From assembly GCA_028280665.1 (NCBI GenBank), contig JANQLJ010000082.1, positions 1 through 33,237 of the forward strand: a stretch of DNA of 33,237 nt, written 5' to 3'. The notes below the pieces were generated by a model, which worked only from the letters and a program-made list of their open reading frames with translations, had not been told where the DNA came from and ran no database searches. This document shows positions 8,399 to 16,255 of the stretch, piece by piece. The position numbers were made by a program, and so were the translations under genes. Each line of letters opens with the position of its first letter. The first letter of the stretch is position 1. The DNA is from Alphaproteobacteria bacterium. GTDB taxonomy: Bacteria > Pseudomonadota > Alphaproteobacteria > JAJFIK01.

Positions 8399-9301
8399 AT
8401 GACCAGCGAGCTGTTAGGGGCCTCACCCGCCACAAGCGATGAACAGGCAGCCGCCGCAGGCGACCAGCACATTGTGGACGTGCTGATCGAGGAGCGCGCG
8501 CGTCATCTTTTGAAGCGCCCGGTCACCTGGGCCCTGGTCAAGCGGATCATCTATCCCATTTTGAAGTACCGCACCGCGGTTCAGATGGCGGACGAAGTAT
8601 CCGAGATGAGCGCGCAAGAAGTCATGGAGCACGTAAGCGGGCTTCTTTCGGTACGGCTTAACGTGCAAGGGCGCGAGCACATTCCCCGCGAGGGGCGGTT
8701 CCTGCTGGTGGCCAATCATCCCACGGGGATCGCGGACGGCATTGCGGTGTACGACGCGCTCAAAGAAACCAGACCCGACATGTGTTTTTTTGCAAACCGC
8801 GATGCGCTGCGGGTCAATCCCAACCTTGAAGAGATGATCATCCCCGTCGAGTGGGTGGTGGACACGCGCACCAAGGCCAAGATGCGCGAGATGGTCCGCC
8901 GTATGACCCGGGCCTTCAAGGATGACGGTGCGATTATCATGTTCCCTTCCGGACGGCTGGCGCTGCCGACCTGGCGCGGCATCCGTGAACAGGACTGGTT
9001 CGGCACCACGGTCAATCTTGCCCGGCGGCACAAGACGCCCGTATTGCCGCTTTATATGACCGGGAGGAACTCACTGCTCTACTACCTCTTCCATCTGACG
9101 AGCGCAGAGCTGAGGGATATGACCTTGTTTAACGAGCTTCTGAACAAGCGCGGCTATCTGTTCAACATGACCTTCGGGCCGGTGATCGACCCCACGCAAC
9201 TGGACGGCGAGCCCACGGAAGTCGCAAGCCAGCTCAAGTCTTATGTGGAAGACGAGCTTTCAAAAGAGCCAGGCAAACCCTTTATGCCACAAAGCTCATA
9301 A
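8399..9301 (+). CDS. PlsC-like 1-acyl-glycerol-3-phosphate acyltransferase
   Basis: A 300-residue acyltransferase of the LPLAT superfamily. The catalytic block is NHPTGIADG near residues 107-115. It has His-x5-Asp rather than the classical His-x4-Asp, the form seen in hemolysin/OlsA-like acyltransferases (NHPxGGLDG). A degenerate phosphate-binding block reads IIMFPSGRLA, followed by LPLYMTGRNSLLYY. An N-terminal helical stretch of about 90 residues precedes the domain and no clear transmembrane helix is visible. It probably acylates lysophosphatidate, a lyso-ornithine lipid or a related acceptor at the inner membrane. GAGGAAA lies about 10 bases before the start. It is divergent from the LD-carboxypeptidase. 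Confidence 0.8.
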   Translation: MTSELLGASPATSDEQAAAAGDQHIVDVLIEERARHLLKRPVTWALVKRIIYPILKYRTAVQMADEVSEMSAQEVMEHVSGLLSVRLNVQGREHIPREGRFLLVANHPTGIADGIAVYDALKETRPDMCFFANRDALRVNPNLEEMIIPVEWVVDTRTKAKMREMVRRMTRAFKDDGAIIMFPSGRLALPTWRGIREQDWFGTTVNLARRHKTPVLPLYMTGRNSLLYYLFHLTSAELRDMTLFNELLNKRGYLFNMTFGPVIDPTQLDGEPTEVASQLKSYVEDELSKEPGKPFMPQSS

Positions 9302-9312
9302 GCCCCATAAGA

Positions 9313-9340
9313 AAGGGCCGCGGCGTGACCCGCGGCCCTT
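9313..9340. terminator. strong hairpin between convergent genes
   Basis: A perfect 10-bp inverted repeat (AAGGGCCGCG at 9313-9322 and its complement at 9331-9340) lies 11 bp after the acyltransferase stop and 25 bp from the stop of the convergent outer-membrane gene. Only the minus-strand reading is followed by a T-rich stretch (TTTCTTAT), so it best serves the minus-strand gene but may work both ways. Confidence 0.7.
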
Positions 9341-9365
9341 GTATGAGAGACCTTAGCGTCCGCGC

Positions 9366-10361
9366 CTAGGGTATCAAATTGCCGAGCGGCACGGAGAGAC
9401 TAAGGAGCGCGTTGTGGCTTTCCACGCGCAGGTCCGTCTGCCCCACATCGATGTCCGAGGTGCCGAACCAGCGGTACTGGGCGGTGAGCCGCATGCCTTC
9501 GCCCACATCGAAGCCGACGCCCGCGCCTAGCTGATAGGCAAGACCCATGGCGCTATCGTCGACGCCATAGGCGATCATCGCACCACCGAGCAAGGTATCC
9601 ATGGAAGCGCTGTATTCGAAATCGAGGCTCGCAACACCCAATCCCCCGCCAATGAAGGTAACCATGCCATCCGGATTGAGGCCCATGAAGTTGAAGTCGT
9701 ACCAAAGGTTCCCCATGAACGACCACACTTGCGCCTCGCCGTCGCTCGATAGGTTGCCGGCTACTGTGGTGTGGTATGGCAGGTCAGCATCAAATGGGAA
9801 GGCTCGGCCAGACGTCGTCGGAGGGAACGTTCCAGAAAACGGCACCCCGGAAGCAAACACGGTTTTTATGGTGCCCGCCAAGTAATTATAGTTATAGATG
9901 TAGAGGGTGCCCGTACCCGAAAAGCCGTTGCGGCCATCGAAGTCATTAACAAATTTGTCGCCGCCCGCAACATCTGCCCGGCGGTAGGCCACTTCGATTT
10001 CTCCGCGCCAATTCTCGCCAAAACTGCGCCCGAGCGCTGCTCCGACGACAAATCCACTGTCGAAGTCGTCCTCCCATGCAAGCTTCGACGTGCCGAACAA
10101 ATAGGCGGTTGTGTGTATGGCAAGACGAGTGAAACGAACTGTGTACGGACCAACAGGCGTGCCGGCAATTTTTCCGCTGAACGGCGTACCGGACTTTTGG
10201 AAGCCCGGATTGTACTGCGATGTGCTAAACGGAATCTCATCGTCAAAGGTTGAGTATCCGCCAAAGACGCTGACGTAAAAGTCTTCCGCCGCCTGAGCCG
10301 ATGAGCCCGCCAAGAGTGCGACGGCCGCAGCCGACGTCACAAGAGTGCTACGCAGATTCAT
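9366..10361 (-). CDS. outer-membrane beta-barrel protein, Msp2/OMP_b-brl-like
   Basis: A 331-residue exported barrel. The ATG at 10361 follows GGGAGG with 8-base spacing and starts a signal peptide ending SSAQA-AED (cleavage near 24-25). The mature N-terminus FYVSVFGGYSTFDDE and the late strands YQLGAGVGFDVGEGMRL and LTAQYRWFGTSD are typical of alphaproteobacterial opacity/P44-Msp2-type surface proteins. Two aromatic- and Ser/Thr/Pro-rich stretches (about 45-90 and 140-200) look like long external loops, and their DNA is visibly more AT-rich than the surroundings. It ends SVPLGNLIP, not a terminal Phe. A hairpin terminator follows. Function beyond a surface barrel is unknown. Confidence 0.75.
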   Translation of the reverse strand: MNLRSTLVTSAAAVALLAGSSAQAAEDFYVSVFGGYSTFDDEIPFSTSQYNPGFQKSGTPFSGKIAGTPVGPYTVRFTRLAIHTTAYLFGTSKLAWEDDFDSGFVVGAALGRSFGENWRGEIEVAYRRADVAGGDKFVNDFDGRNGFSGTGTLYIYNYNYLAGTIKTVFASGVPFSGTFPPTTSGRAFPFDADLPYHTTVAGNLSSDGEAQVWSFMGNLWYDFNFMGLNPDGMVTFIGGGLGVASLDFEYSASMDTLLGGAMIAYGVDDSAMGLAYQLGAGVGFDVGEGMRLTAQYRWFGTSDIDVGQTDLRVESHNALLSLSVPLGNLIP

Positions 10362-10519
10362 TGAATGCCTCCCTGCTGCCGGCGCCCCTTCGTGCCGACC
10401 CCACAATTCAGAGTGGAGAGTAGCAAGAAAACTGCCAAAATCGGCCAGGATTCGTCAGATCGCACCCCTGAATCGGCCCAACCTGTTGCAGCCTTGCGAC
10501 AGTTTGTCAGCGATATCAG

Positions 10520-11437
10520 TTACTTTGCCGTTTTCGCGGCCTTTTTCGAGGCTTTCTTGGTGGCCCGCGTGGCCGCCGTCTTAACCACCTGCCGGGCCAC
10601 TTTTGCCGCGGGCGCCGCCTCGGGTTGGCTCACTTTGGCACTTGGGCTGTCCGCCTTCTTGAGGCCGTCAAAGGCTTTGCGGTTCTTGGCAAAATCCAGA
10701 TAAGTCGCGTCATAGGCCATGGTGCCGTGGTGGGTCACGCCGGGGCCGATATAGGCGTAGATCTCCTGACCCAGGCCCGTGGCCCAGCGGTGGCAGAAGC
10801 TCAAATCCTCCGACAGCCAGTACCGCTTTTCGGGCATCCAGACGCGGTCGAAAAACCCGTAGTGATCGCCCTTTTGCCAGAGCGGCGTTGGGCCGAGCTG
10901 GTCGAGCTTCGCCTTTTCCTTCTGCGCGATCATGGTCTCAAAGACGCGCCGCTCGGTGAGCATAAGGCCCGCAGGAATGCCTTGAGCGGGCACAAACCCC
11001 TTCTCCACCCGCGCGCCGTTTTGCACCAGAAACGGAAATTGCGAGGCACAAGCGCGCGCGGCGCGGAAGCGTTCTTCCGGGTCCTCAATCTCATCGAGCT
11101 GCGCGTAAACAGCGGCGTAGGTCTTCATGTCGATGCGGCGTTTGGGATAGGCCGCACCGACAAGGGGCTTTTTCAAGTTGACAAAGTCCGCCACCACTTG
11201 GGGCTCGAAACTGATATCGCTGTCGATGGAAAGCAGGTGAGAGGCTTTCGATTCCAGAAAATACGCCGCGAGGATGTTCCGGTTTTCAATAATATCCGCG
11301 CTTTCGGCAAAAAAGAGCGACGTAGAGATGTCGTTCTTGTGGAGCGCCAGGGCGAGCCGGTAGAGCGACTTGGCGGTGCCGGTGGAGATGTTTTGATCCG
11401 CTGTCGGAATACCGATGAAGATGTGTCCCTTGGCCAT
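10520..11437 (-). CDS. GT-A type glycosyltransferase-like protein with lysine/alanine-rich tail
   Basis: A 305-residue protein. The N-terminal HIFIGIPTADQNISTGTAKS and the metal-binding DxD in LLSIDSDISF (Asp72 and Asp74) indicate a nucleotide-sugar binding GT-A fold. GAAYPKRRID (about 94-103) and SEDLSFCHRW (209-218, candidate catalytic ED) follow, as in family-2-like and phage-associated transferases. There is no signal peptide or membrane helix, and the acceptor is unknown. Residues 260-305 form a disordered tail with 14 Ala, 11 Lys and 2 Arg in 46 positions, including TRATKKASKKAAKTAK, resembling bacterial histone-H1-like proteins. The ATG at 11437 has AAGAGAG upstream. It sits 143 bp downstream of the PH-domain gene on the same strand. 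Confidence 0.65.
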   Translation of the reverse strand: MAKGHIFIGIPTADQNISTGTAKSLYRLALALHKNDISTSLFFAESADIIENRNILAAYFLESKASHLLSIDSDISFEPQVVADFVNLKKPLVGAAYPKRRIDMKTYAAVYAQLDEIEDPEERFRAARACASQFPFLVQNGARVEKGFVPAQGIPAGLMLTERRVFETMIAQKEKAKLDQLGPTPLWQKGDHYGFFDRVWMPEKRYWLSEDLSFCHRWATGLGQEIYAYIGPGVTHHGTMAYDATYLDFAKNRKAFDGLKKADSPSAKVSQPEAAPAAKVARQVVKTAATRATKKASKKAAKTAK

Positions 11438-11580
11438 GGGTTTGGCTCTCTTCTGCTGCTTTCTTCTGCGCGCGGGGGCCGCAACATCGGCGGCCGAAGT
11501 TATCTTTGCCACAGGAGGCGGCCAAGAAACAGGGGCGATTTGGGTATCATGCCCGCCCTTTAGTAACAGGCGATGTCGCA

Positions 11581-11994
11581 CTAGTCGTTTGAAGTGGTGC
11601 CGTGGCGGCCTTCATTGATGATGCGGCGGACGCGGGCCGGGTGCGGCAAGCCGGGGATTTCAATCTCCCACCCATCGGAGCCCGCGGACGCGATCTTGAC
11701 CGAGCCGATGTTCATCAGCTTTTCCCAAAAGGTCTGATCAACCTCGACCGAACGGATGTCGGCAATGCGAATCTCGGTGGTGGAGGTGTTGAAAACGCCC
11801 TTGATGAAGACGGCTTCGTCCTCGGTCAGCACGAGCCGCCGTCCATAAACGCGAAACCACCATATGCCGAAAAGCGCAAGGCCCGCGCCGAACGCGAAAA
11901 CGAGAACGAGATAGATAAGCCAGCGCAAAGGGTCGGCCAGGAACATGGCCGGGTAGTTGAAGTAGCGGACCTTCTGTCCCTGATACCGTCTCAT
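11581..11994 (-). CDS. membrane-anchored PH-domain protein (bPH2)
   Basis: A 137-residue protein with one or two closely spaced N-terminal transmembrane helices (about 22-46, PLRWLIYLVLVFAFGAGLAL). A bacterial PH-like domain follows (about 50-128) with RRLVLTEDEAVFIKG, the TEIRIADIRSVEV core and GSVKIASAG. This matches the bPH_2/YdbS-YdbT group, small inner-membrane proteins with a cytoplasmic PH-like domain whose ligands are mostly unknown. No catalytic residues are expected. An AT-rich patch with a 5-bp inverted repeat (CTTAC/GTAAG, 12044-12060) lies about 50-65 bp upstream and may hold the promoter. Confidence 0.8.
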   Translation of the reverse strand: MRRYQGQKVRYFNYPAMFLADPLRWLIYLVLVFAFGAGLALFGIWWFRVYGRRLVLTEDEAVFIKGVFNTSTTEIRIADIRSVEVDQTFWEKLMNIGSVKIASAGSDGWEIEIPGLPHPARVRRIINEGRHGTTSND

Positions 11995-12141
11995 CCCGTG
12001 GTCTCCTTCGCGGGCCCCTGTCCTCGCGCAAGCGCAAGGCAGTCTTACTTAAAATGTAAGGTTTCTGGGGTGTCCCGCAAGGCGTACAGGCTTGCCGCAC
12101 ACGGCAATTTGTTGCCCCGATTTTGCCCCTCGGGCGCGCGG

Positions 12142-13569
12142 TCAAGCGCCGGCCCGCGCCTTGCGCCAAGCCCGAATGATGGAATCGCCCAGTTGTTCCA
12201 TGTCGCTTTCACCGGTCGTGCGGGAGATCACCGATACACGGATAATCTGCTGGCCCTTCCATTCCGCCCCGCCAATGTAAGATGTGTTCTCCCGCCGCAC
12301 CTCGTCGATCACCGCGCGGGCATAGGTATTGCGCGCATCGAGCGGCTCACCTTCACCGCCGAACGCCAAAGCCACCTGGTTGATCGCCACATCGTTCAGT
12401 ACACGGATGCCTGGCTCCTTGGTGACGTAGCTTGCCAGGTGCCGGGCGCAACGGGTGTGCCGCGCCACCATTTCCGCAACCCCCTTTCGGCCCAGGGCCT
12501 GAATGGTCGCCCATACCGCAAATCCGCGGGCGCGGCGGGAAAGCTCCGGCACGAAGCGGGAGGGGTCTTTTCCATCTTCCGGGCTACGCGCGATATAGCT
12601 GGCCGAAGTGTCCATGGCGCGCGCGTGGGCGATGGGATTTTTTACAATGGCGAAACCGGAATCGTAAGGCACCTGCAGCCACTTATGTCCGTCTACGGAC
12701 CATGAATCGGCCCCGTCGATCCCTTCGCAGAAATCGGCAAGTTCCGGCACCGCCCGCGCCCAAAGGCCGAACGCACCGTCCACGTGATGCCAGGCCTTGT
12801 GCTCTGCGGCGAGCGTGCTAATCGCCGCAAAATCATCAAATGCGCCGGAGTTGATCTGCCCCGCTTGGCTGATAATGATCTTGGGGCCATCATGAGATGA
12901 CAATTTTTCGCCAAGGTCGCTTGCGATCATGCAGCATTGATCGTCCGACGCAATCGTCACTTTTTGCCGCTCGCCAAACCCCAGATACCGCAGCCCTGAA
13001 TGGATCGTCGCGTGAGCCTCTTCGCTCAGGAACACTTTGACCTCCGGCGCGCCGATCAGGCCCTCTTGTTCGAGGTCCCAGCCCATTTTGTGCAGCACGT
13101 CCGTGCGTGCCGCCGAAAGGCAGATGAAGCTCGCCATGGTGGCGCCGGTGGTAAAGCCGATTGAGCTTTCGCGGGGCAAATCAAGAAGATCCAGAAGCCA
13201 GGCTCCCGCCACTTCTTCCGCCACCGCATTTGCGGGCGCAGTTTGGTAGATGCCGGCGTTCTGCCCCCAGGCGGCGGTCAGGAACTCCGCCGCCGTTCCC
13301 ACCGGGTGCGAAGCGCCCATGACCCAGCCGAAAAAATGCGGCGAAGTGATCCCGATAAGCCCCTGCTCGGCCGCATCCGCAAGCCGGTCGATAATCTCAA
13401 CCGGGTCGCGGCCTTCCTCGGACAAGCCCACATCGAAGGCGGCGCGCAACTCATTCGCCGTCGCCGTCGGGCGCGGCGGCAGCTCCGCCGATTTCTCGCG
13501 ATAGCGAAGCGCACGCTCATAGGCGCGTTTGAACGCGGCGGCGTACTCGGGTTTGAAGGGCTCAGTCAT
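12142..13569 (-). CDS. PLP-dependent group II amino-acid decarboxylase
   Basis: A 475-residue fold-type I enzyme of the aromatic-L-amino-acid/tyrosine/glutamate decarboxylase family, releasing CO2 from an amino acid to give the amine. The visible core is FTTGATMASFICL (139-151, phosphate contact), HVDGAFGLWA (262-271, with the Asp that pairs with the pyridine nitrogen) and SVDGHKWLQVPYDSG (291-305), where Lys296 should carry PLP. HFFGWVMGASHP near 78-89 is typical of the aromatic decarboxylase branch. The substrate cannot be fixed from sequence; an aromatic amino acid or aspartate is plausible. The ATG at 13569 has GAGAA upstream; a TTG four codons earlier is less likely. Confidence 0.85.
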   Translation of the reverse strand: MTEPFKPEYAAAFKRAYERALRYREKSAELPPRPTATANELRAAFDVGLSEEGRDPVEIIDRLADAAEQGLIGITSPHFFGWVMGASHPVGTAAEFLTAAWGQNAGIYQTAPANAVAEEVAGAWLLDLLDLPRESSIGFTTGATMASFICLSAARTDVLHKMGWDLEQEGLIGAPEVKVFLSEEAHATIHSGLRYLGFGERQKVTIASDDQCCMIASDLGEKLSSHDGPKIIISQAGQINSGAFDDFAAISTLAAEHKAWHHVDGAFGLWARAVPELADFCEGIDGADSWSVDGHKWLQVPYDSGFAIVKNPIAHARAMDTSASYIARSPEDGKDPSRFVPELSRRARGFAVWATIQALGRKGVAEMVARHTRCARHLASYVTKEPGIRVLNDVAINQVALAFGGEGEPLDARNTYARAVIDEVRRENTSYIGGAEWKGQQIIRVSVISRTTGESDMEQLGDSIIRAWRKARAGA

Positions 13570-13662
13570 GACAATTCTCAAAAGGTTGGCGGCTATATCC
13601 TACAGCCGGGCGGCGATGGCAACGGCAGCCCGCGCATGAGTGCCATGAGAGAAAGGGGGGCG

Positions 13663-14553
13663 CTACCCGGTTCTTGCGCGCGTGACCTTGGAGCCGACCT
13701 CGCGGCCAAGCTGCGCCGAAATCCAGCGGCTTACCTCCATCAGCGCGTCCAGATCAACGCCCGTCTCACACCCCATGCCGCCGAGCATATAGACCACATC
13801 CTCCGTCGCCACATTGCCCGTGGCGCCGCGCGCGTAAGGACAGCCGCCAAGTCCCGAGACCGAGGCATCCACCACCCGCGCGCCCTCTTCCATGCAGGCA
13901 AAGACGTTCGCCAGGGCTTGACCGTACGTGTCGTGAAAATGGCACGCGAGCGCGGGCGCCGGGACGGCGTCGGCCACCGCCTTGAACATAGCGCGCGCCT
14001 TCTCGGGCGTGCCCACGCCGATGGTGTCGCCCAGGGAAATTTCATAGCACCCCGCCTCATAGAGCGCCGATGAGACCCGCACCACTTCGCGCACTGCCAC
14101 TTCGCCTTCGTAAGGGCAGCCGAGCACGCAGGAGACATAAGCGCGCACGCGCTTGCCGTCCGCTTTGGCGGCCTCGATCACCGGCAAGAAGCGCTCGATG
14201 CTCTCGGCGATGGAGCAATTGATATTCTTCTGGGAAAAGCTCTCCGACGCCGCGCCGAACACCGCGACGATGTCCGCACCCGCTTCCTTGGCGGCTTCAT
14301 AGCCTTTTATGTTCGGGGTAAGCACGGGATATTCCGTACCCGGACGGCGCGTGATCCCCGCCATCACTTCCGCACTCCCGGCCATTTGCGGCACCCATTT
14401 GGGGGAAACGAAGCTGCCCGCCTCTACAAACGAGAGCCCGCAAGCCGCAAGCCGGTTCACAAGCTCAATCTTGACCGCCACCGCGATGGGCTCGCGCTCA
14501 TTTTGCAGCCCGTCGCGCGGGCCCACTTCAACGATAGTGACGGGGTCGGACAT
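13663..14553 (-). CDS. mvaB: hydroxymethylglutaryl-CoA lyase
   Basis: Cleaves 3-hydroxy-3-methylglutaryl-CoA to acetoacetate and acetyl-CoA, the last step of leucine degradation. The 296-residue TIM barrel starts VTIVEVGPRDGLQNE (catalytic Arg13 and Asp14). The metal-binding pair is in ACHFHDTYGQ (His205, His207). The signature loop SGLGGCPYARGATGNVATED carries catalytic Cys238. Length and motifs are full and normal. AGAGGAAG precedes the ATG at 14553. It lies 43 bp downstream of tRNA-Val on the same strand. No methylcrotonyl-CoA carboxylase pair or methylglutaconyl-CoA hydratase is adjacent; the carboxyltransferases 7 kb away belong to another subgroup. Confidence 0.95.
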   Translation of the reverse strand: MSDPVTIVEVGPRDGLQNEREPIAVAVKIELVNRLAACGLSFVEAGSFVSPKWVPQMAGSAEVMAGITRRPGTEYPVLTPNIKGYEAAKEAGADIVAVFGAASESFSQKNINCSIAESIERFLPVIEAAKADGKRVRAYVSCVLGCPYEGEVAVREVVRVSSALYEAGCYEISLGDTIGVGTPEKARAMFKAVADAVPAPALACHFHDTYGQALANVFACMEEGARVVDASVSGLGGCPYARGATGNVATEDVVYMLGGMGCETGVDLDALMEVSRWISAQLGREVGSKVTRARTG

Positions 14554-14595
14554 GGGCTTCCTCTAGCAGATGCTGAGCTTTGTGAGGAAGAAAAA

Positions 14596-14670
14596 TGGTG
14601 GGCACGGCTGGGATTGAACCAGCGACCCCCTCGATGTCAACGAGGTGCTCTCCCGCTGAGCTACGCGCCC
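14596..14670 (-). tRNA. tRNA-Val (anticodon GAC)
   Basis: The complement folds into a full cloverleaf. The acceptor stem is GGGCGCG with CGTGCCC (one G-T pair) and the D stem is GCTC/GAGC. The anticodon stem CCTCG/CGAGG closes the loop TTGACAT, giving anticodon GAC for valine. The T stem GCTGG/CCAGC encloses TTCAATC. Discriminator A is followed by an encoded CCA (14596-14598). A T-rich run immediately after the CCA would help terminate transcription. Confidence 0.96.
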
Positions 14671-14699
14671 ATGACCGATGGAGACCGGTCGGGACGGCT

Positions 14700-14728
14700 T
14701 CCATATCCGTTTGGAAAAGCGAGCGCAA
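14700..14728 (-). promoter_or_regulatory. possible tRNA-Val promoter
   Basis: On the minus strand TTGCGC (14723-14728), a 17-bp spacer and TATGGA (14700-14705) lie 30-58 bp upstream of the mature tRNA. Each hexamer matches consensus at only about three positions, so the ideal spacing and location carry most of the weight. Confidence 0.35.
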
Positions 14729-14748
14729 GACCCCCGCACTGGGGGCCC
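14729..14748 (-). terminator. hairpin downstream of cpdR
   Basis: CCCCC (14731-14735) and GGGGG (14741-14745) form a 5-bp stem with loop GCACT, directly after the cpdR stop codon on the minus strand. It is followed by TCTTGCGCTCGCTTTT rather than a solid T-run, so it may be a weak terminator or an end-protecting hairpin. Confidence 0.4.
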
Positions 14749-14749
14749 T

Positions 14750-15109
14750 TCACGCGGCGAGCAGGCGTTCCACCTCGCCCACCAGCTCTTTGAGGTGGAA
14801 GGGCTTTGACAGCACTTTGGCGTCCTTAGGCGCGTTCGAGGCGGGGTTGAGCGCGACGGCGGCAAAGCCGGTGATGAACATGATCTTCATGGCCGGGAAC
14901 ATCTCCGCAGCGCGGCGGGCAAGCTCAATCCCGTCCATGACGGGCATCACGATGTCGGTGAGCAGAAGATCGTAAGGCGCGCGCTTGAGTTCTTCCAGCG
15001 CCTCGTCGCCCTGTTCGAAGTCGACCACGTGGTGGCCCGCCTTCTTGAGCGCCCCCGCCAGAAAGCGGCGCATGGAACTGTCATCTTCCGCCAGAACGAT
15101 CCGGGCCAT
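14750..15109 (-). CDS. cpdR: CpdR single-domain response regulator
   Basis: A 119-residue stand-alone receiver domain. In Caulobacter, unphosphorylated CpdR primes ClpXP at the cell pole for degrading cell-cycle proteins, and the CckA-ChpT phosphorelay switches it off. The sequence is very close to CpdR: MARIVLAEDDSSMRRFL, the acidic pocket Asp9/Asp10, phosphoacceptor Asp52 in LLLTDIVMPVMDGIEL, the diagnostic MFITGFAAVALNP and Lys in VLSKPFHLKELV. It ends LLAA; a C-terminal Ala-Ala is the feature linked to ClpXP turnover of CpdR itself. I chose the ATG at 15109 because homologues start MARI. The N-formylglutamate amidohydrolase gene diverges from it, an arrangement common in alphaproteobacteria. 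Confidence 0.95.
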   Translation of the reverse strand: MARIVLAEDDSSMRRFLAGALKKAGHHVVDFEQGDEALEELKRAPYDLLLTDIVMPVMDGIELARRAAEMFPAMKIMFITGFAAVALNPASNAPKDAKVLSKPFHLKELVGEVERLLAA

Positions 15110-15140
15110 ACCGGTTACTTCCCCCCAAACCACGCGACAC

Positions 15141-15188
15141 ACTATATCGCGAACGGGTGCGCCCTCGCAGCCTTCGCGACTCAGATTC
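15141..15188 (-). promoter_or_regulatory. cpdR promoter region with paired GANTC sites
   Basis: On the minus strand a TATAGT -10 (15141-15146) would start transcription near 15134, 25 nt before the cpdR ATG. No good -35 is present. Two CcrM-type methylation sites, GACTC (15178-15182) and GATTC (15184-15188), are centred about 46 and 52 bp upstream of that start. Poor -35 elements with nearby GANTC sites are what GcrA-dependent promoters look like, so cell-cycle control is a reasonable inference. Confidence 0.4.
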
Positions 15189-15330
15189 GTTAATCTCTAT
15201 AGCGAAATCGTAAACGGCCTATGAAACGGGCGGCGGGCGGGCGCTGCCCCCGGGAGCAATTCCCTTAGGGAATGTGCGCTTTTCCCGCGCTCTTCGCGGC
15301 TTCCGGGCTGGCCCGCGGGCAAATCGTCCC

Positions 15331-15336
15331 TATAAT
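15331..15336 (+). promoter_or_regulatory. perfect -10 box for leaderless transcription
   Basis: TATAAT ends seven bases before the ATG at 15344, so transcription would begin at or next to the A of the start codon. No Shine-Dalgarno sequence lies between them. The -35 region (about 15308-15313, CTGGCC) is weak. Confidence 0.5.
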
Positions 15337-15343
15337 CGCCGTC

Positions 15344-16255
15344 ATGGATCAGGTTCAGCTGTCATCCTTCGAGCCCGCCGAGGCCCTTTGGCGGGGCCCG
15401 GCTTTCGCTGTGCATCGCCCGCGAAAGCTGAAGGTCCCTGTGGTCGTTGCCTCGCCCCATTCGGGACGGGATTATCCCCCCAGTTTCCTCGCCGCCTCGA
15501 GGCTCGATGCGCTGATGATCCGGCGTTCGGAAGACAGTTACGTGGATGAGCTTTTCATGGATGCGCCCGCCTGCGGCATGACGCTGCTCGCCGCCAACTT
15601 TCCCCGCGCCTATGTGGACGTCAACCGCGAGCCCTTCGAGCTCGACCCCGAGATGTTCGTGGGGCGCCTGCCCTCATTCGTGAACACAAGGTCGCTGCGG
15701 GTTGCCGGCGGGCTTGGCACCATCGCGCGGGTGGTGGCGGACGGCAAAGAGATTTACCGCCACAAACTCAGCTTTGAAGAAGCCGAGCAGCGCATTCGCG
15801 AGCTTTACGAGCCCTATCACGAAGAGCTGAGAAAACTTGTGGCCGAAGCCCATTACCGGTTCGGCTGCGCGGTGTTGATCGATTGCCATTCCATGCCGTC
15901 CGTGGGCGGACCAATGGATCAGGATGCAGGCCACGCCCGCGCCGATATCGTGCTCGGCGACCGCCACGGCACCTCCTGCGCCGGGGAAATCACCGCTTTT
16001 GTCGAAGAGGTTTTTCGCACCCTCGGCTATTCCACCGTGCGCAACGCACCTTACGCGGGCGGCTATACCACCGAGCGCTATGGCAAGCCGTTGCACGGCA
16101 TTCACGCCTTGCAAATCGAGATCAACCGGGCGCTTTACATGGACGAGGCGACGCTTGAGAAAAAGCCGCGGTTCCATGACCTCAAGTCCGATTTGGCAAG
16201 CCTCGCCGAGCGCCTGAACGCGCTCGATCTGGAACCGCTGGCCCCGGTTCTTTAA
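15344..16255 (+). CDS. N-formylglutamate amidohydrolase family protein
   Basis: Hydrolyses N-formyl-L-glutamate (last step of one histidine-degradation route) or a related N-acylated amino acid. The 303-residue protein has VVVASPHSGRDYPPSF, FPRAYVDVNREPFELD, the zinc-binding VLIDCHSMPSVG, ADIVLGDRHGTSC and YGKPLHGIHALQIEINRALY, all standard for the FGase family. Members next to cpdR in alphaproteobacteria usually lack other hut genes nearby, as here, so the physiological substrate is uncertain and I give no hutG symbol. The start at 15344 fits the domain boundary and sits just after a TATAAT box; an upstream ATG at 15272 would add 24 residues of unlikely sequence. Confidence 0.85.
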   Translation: MDQVQLSSFEPAEALWRGPAFAVHRPRKLKVPVVVASPHSGRDYPPSFLAASRLDALMIRRSEDSYVDELFMDAPACGMTLLAANFPRAYVDVNREPFELDPEMFVGRLPSFVNTRSLRVAGGLGTIARVVADGKEIYRHKLSFEEAEQRIRELYEPYHEELRKLVAEAHYRFGCAVLIDCHSMPSVGGPMDQDAGHARADIVLGDRHGTSCAGEITAFVEEVFRTLGYSTVRNAPYAGGYTTERYGKPLHGIHALQIEINRALYMDEATLEKKPRFHDLKSDLASLAERLNALDLEPLAPVL

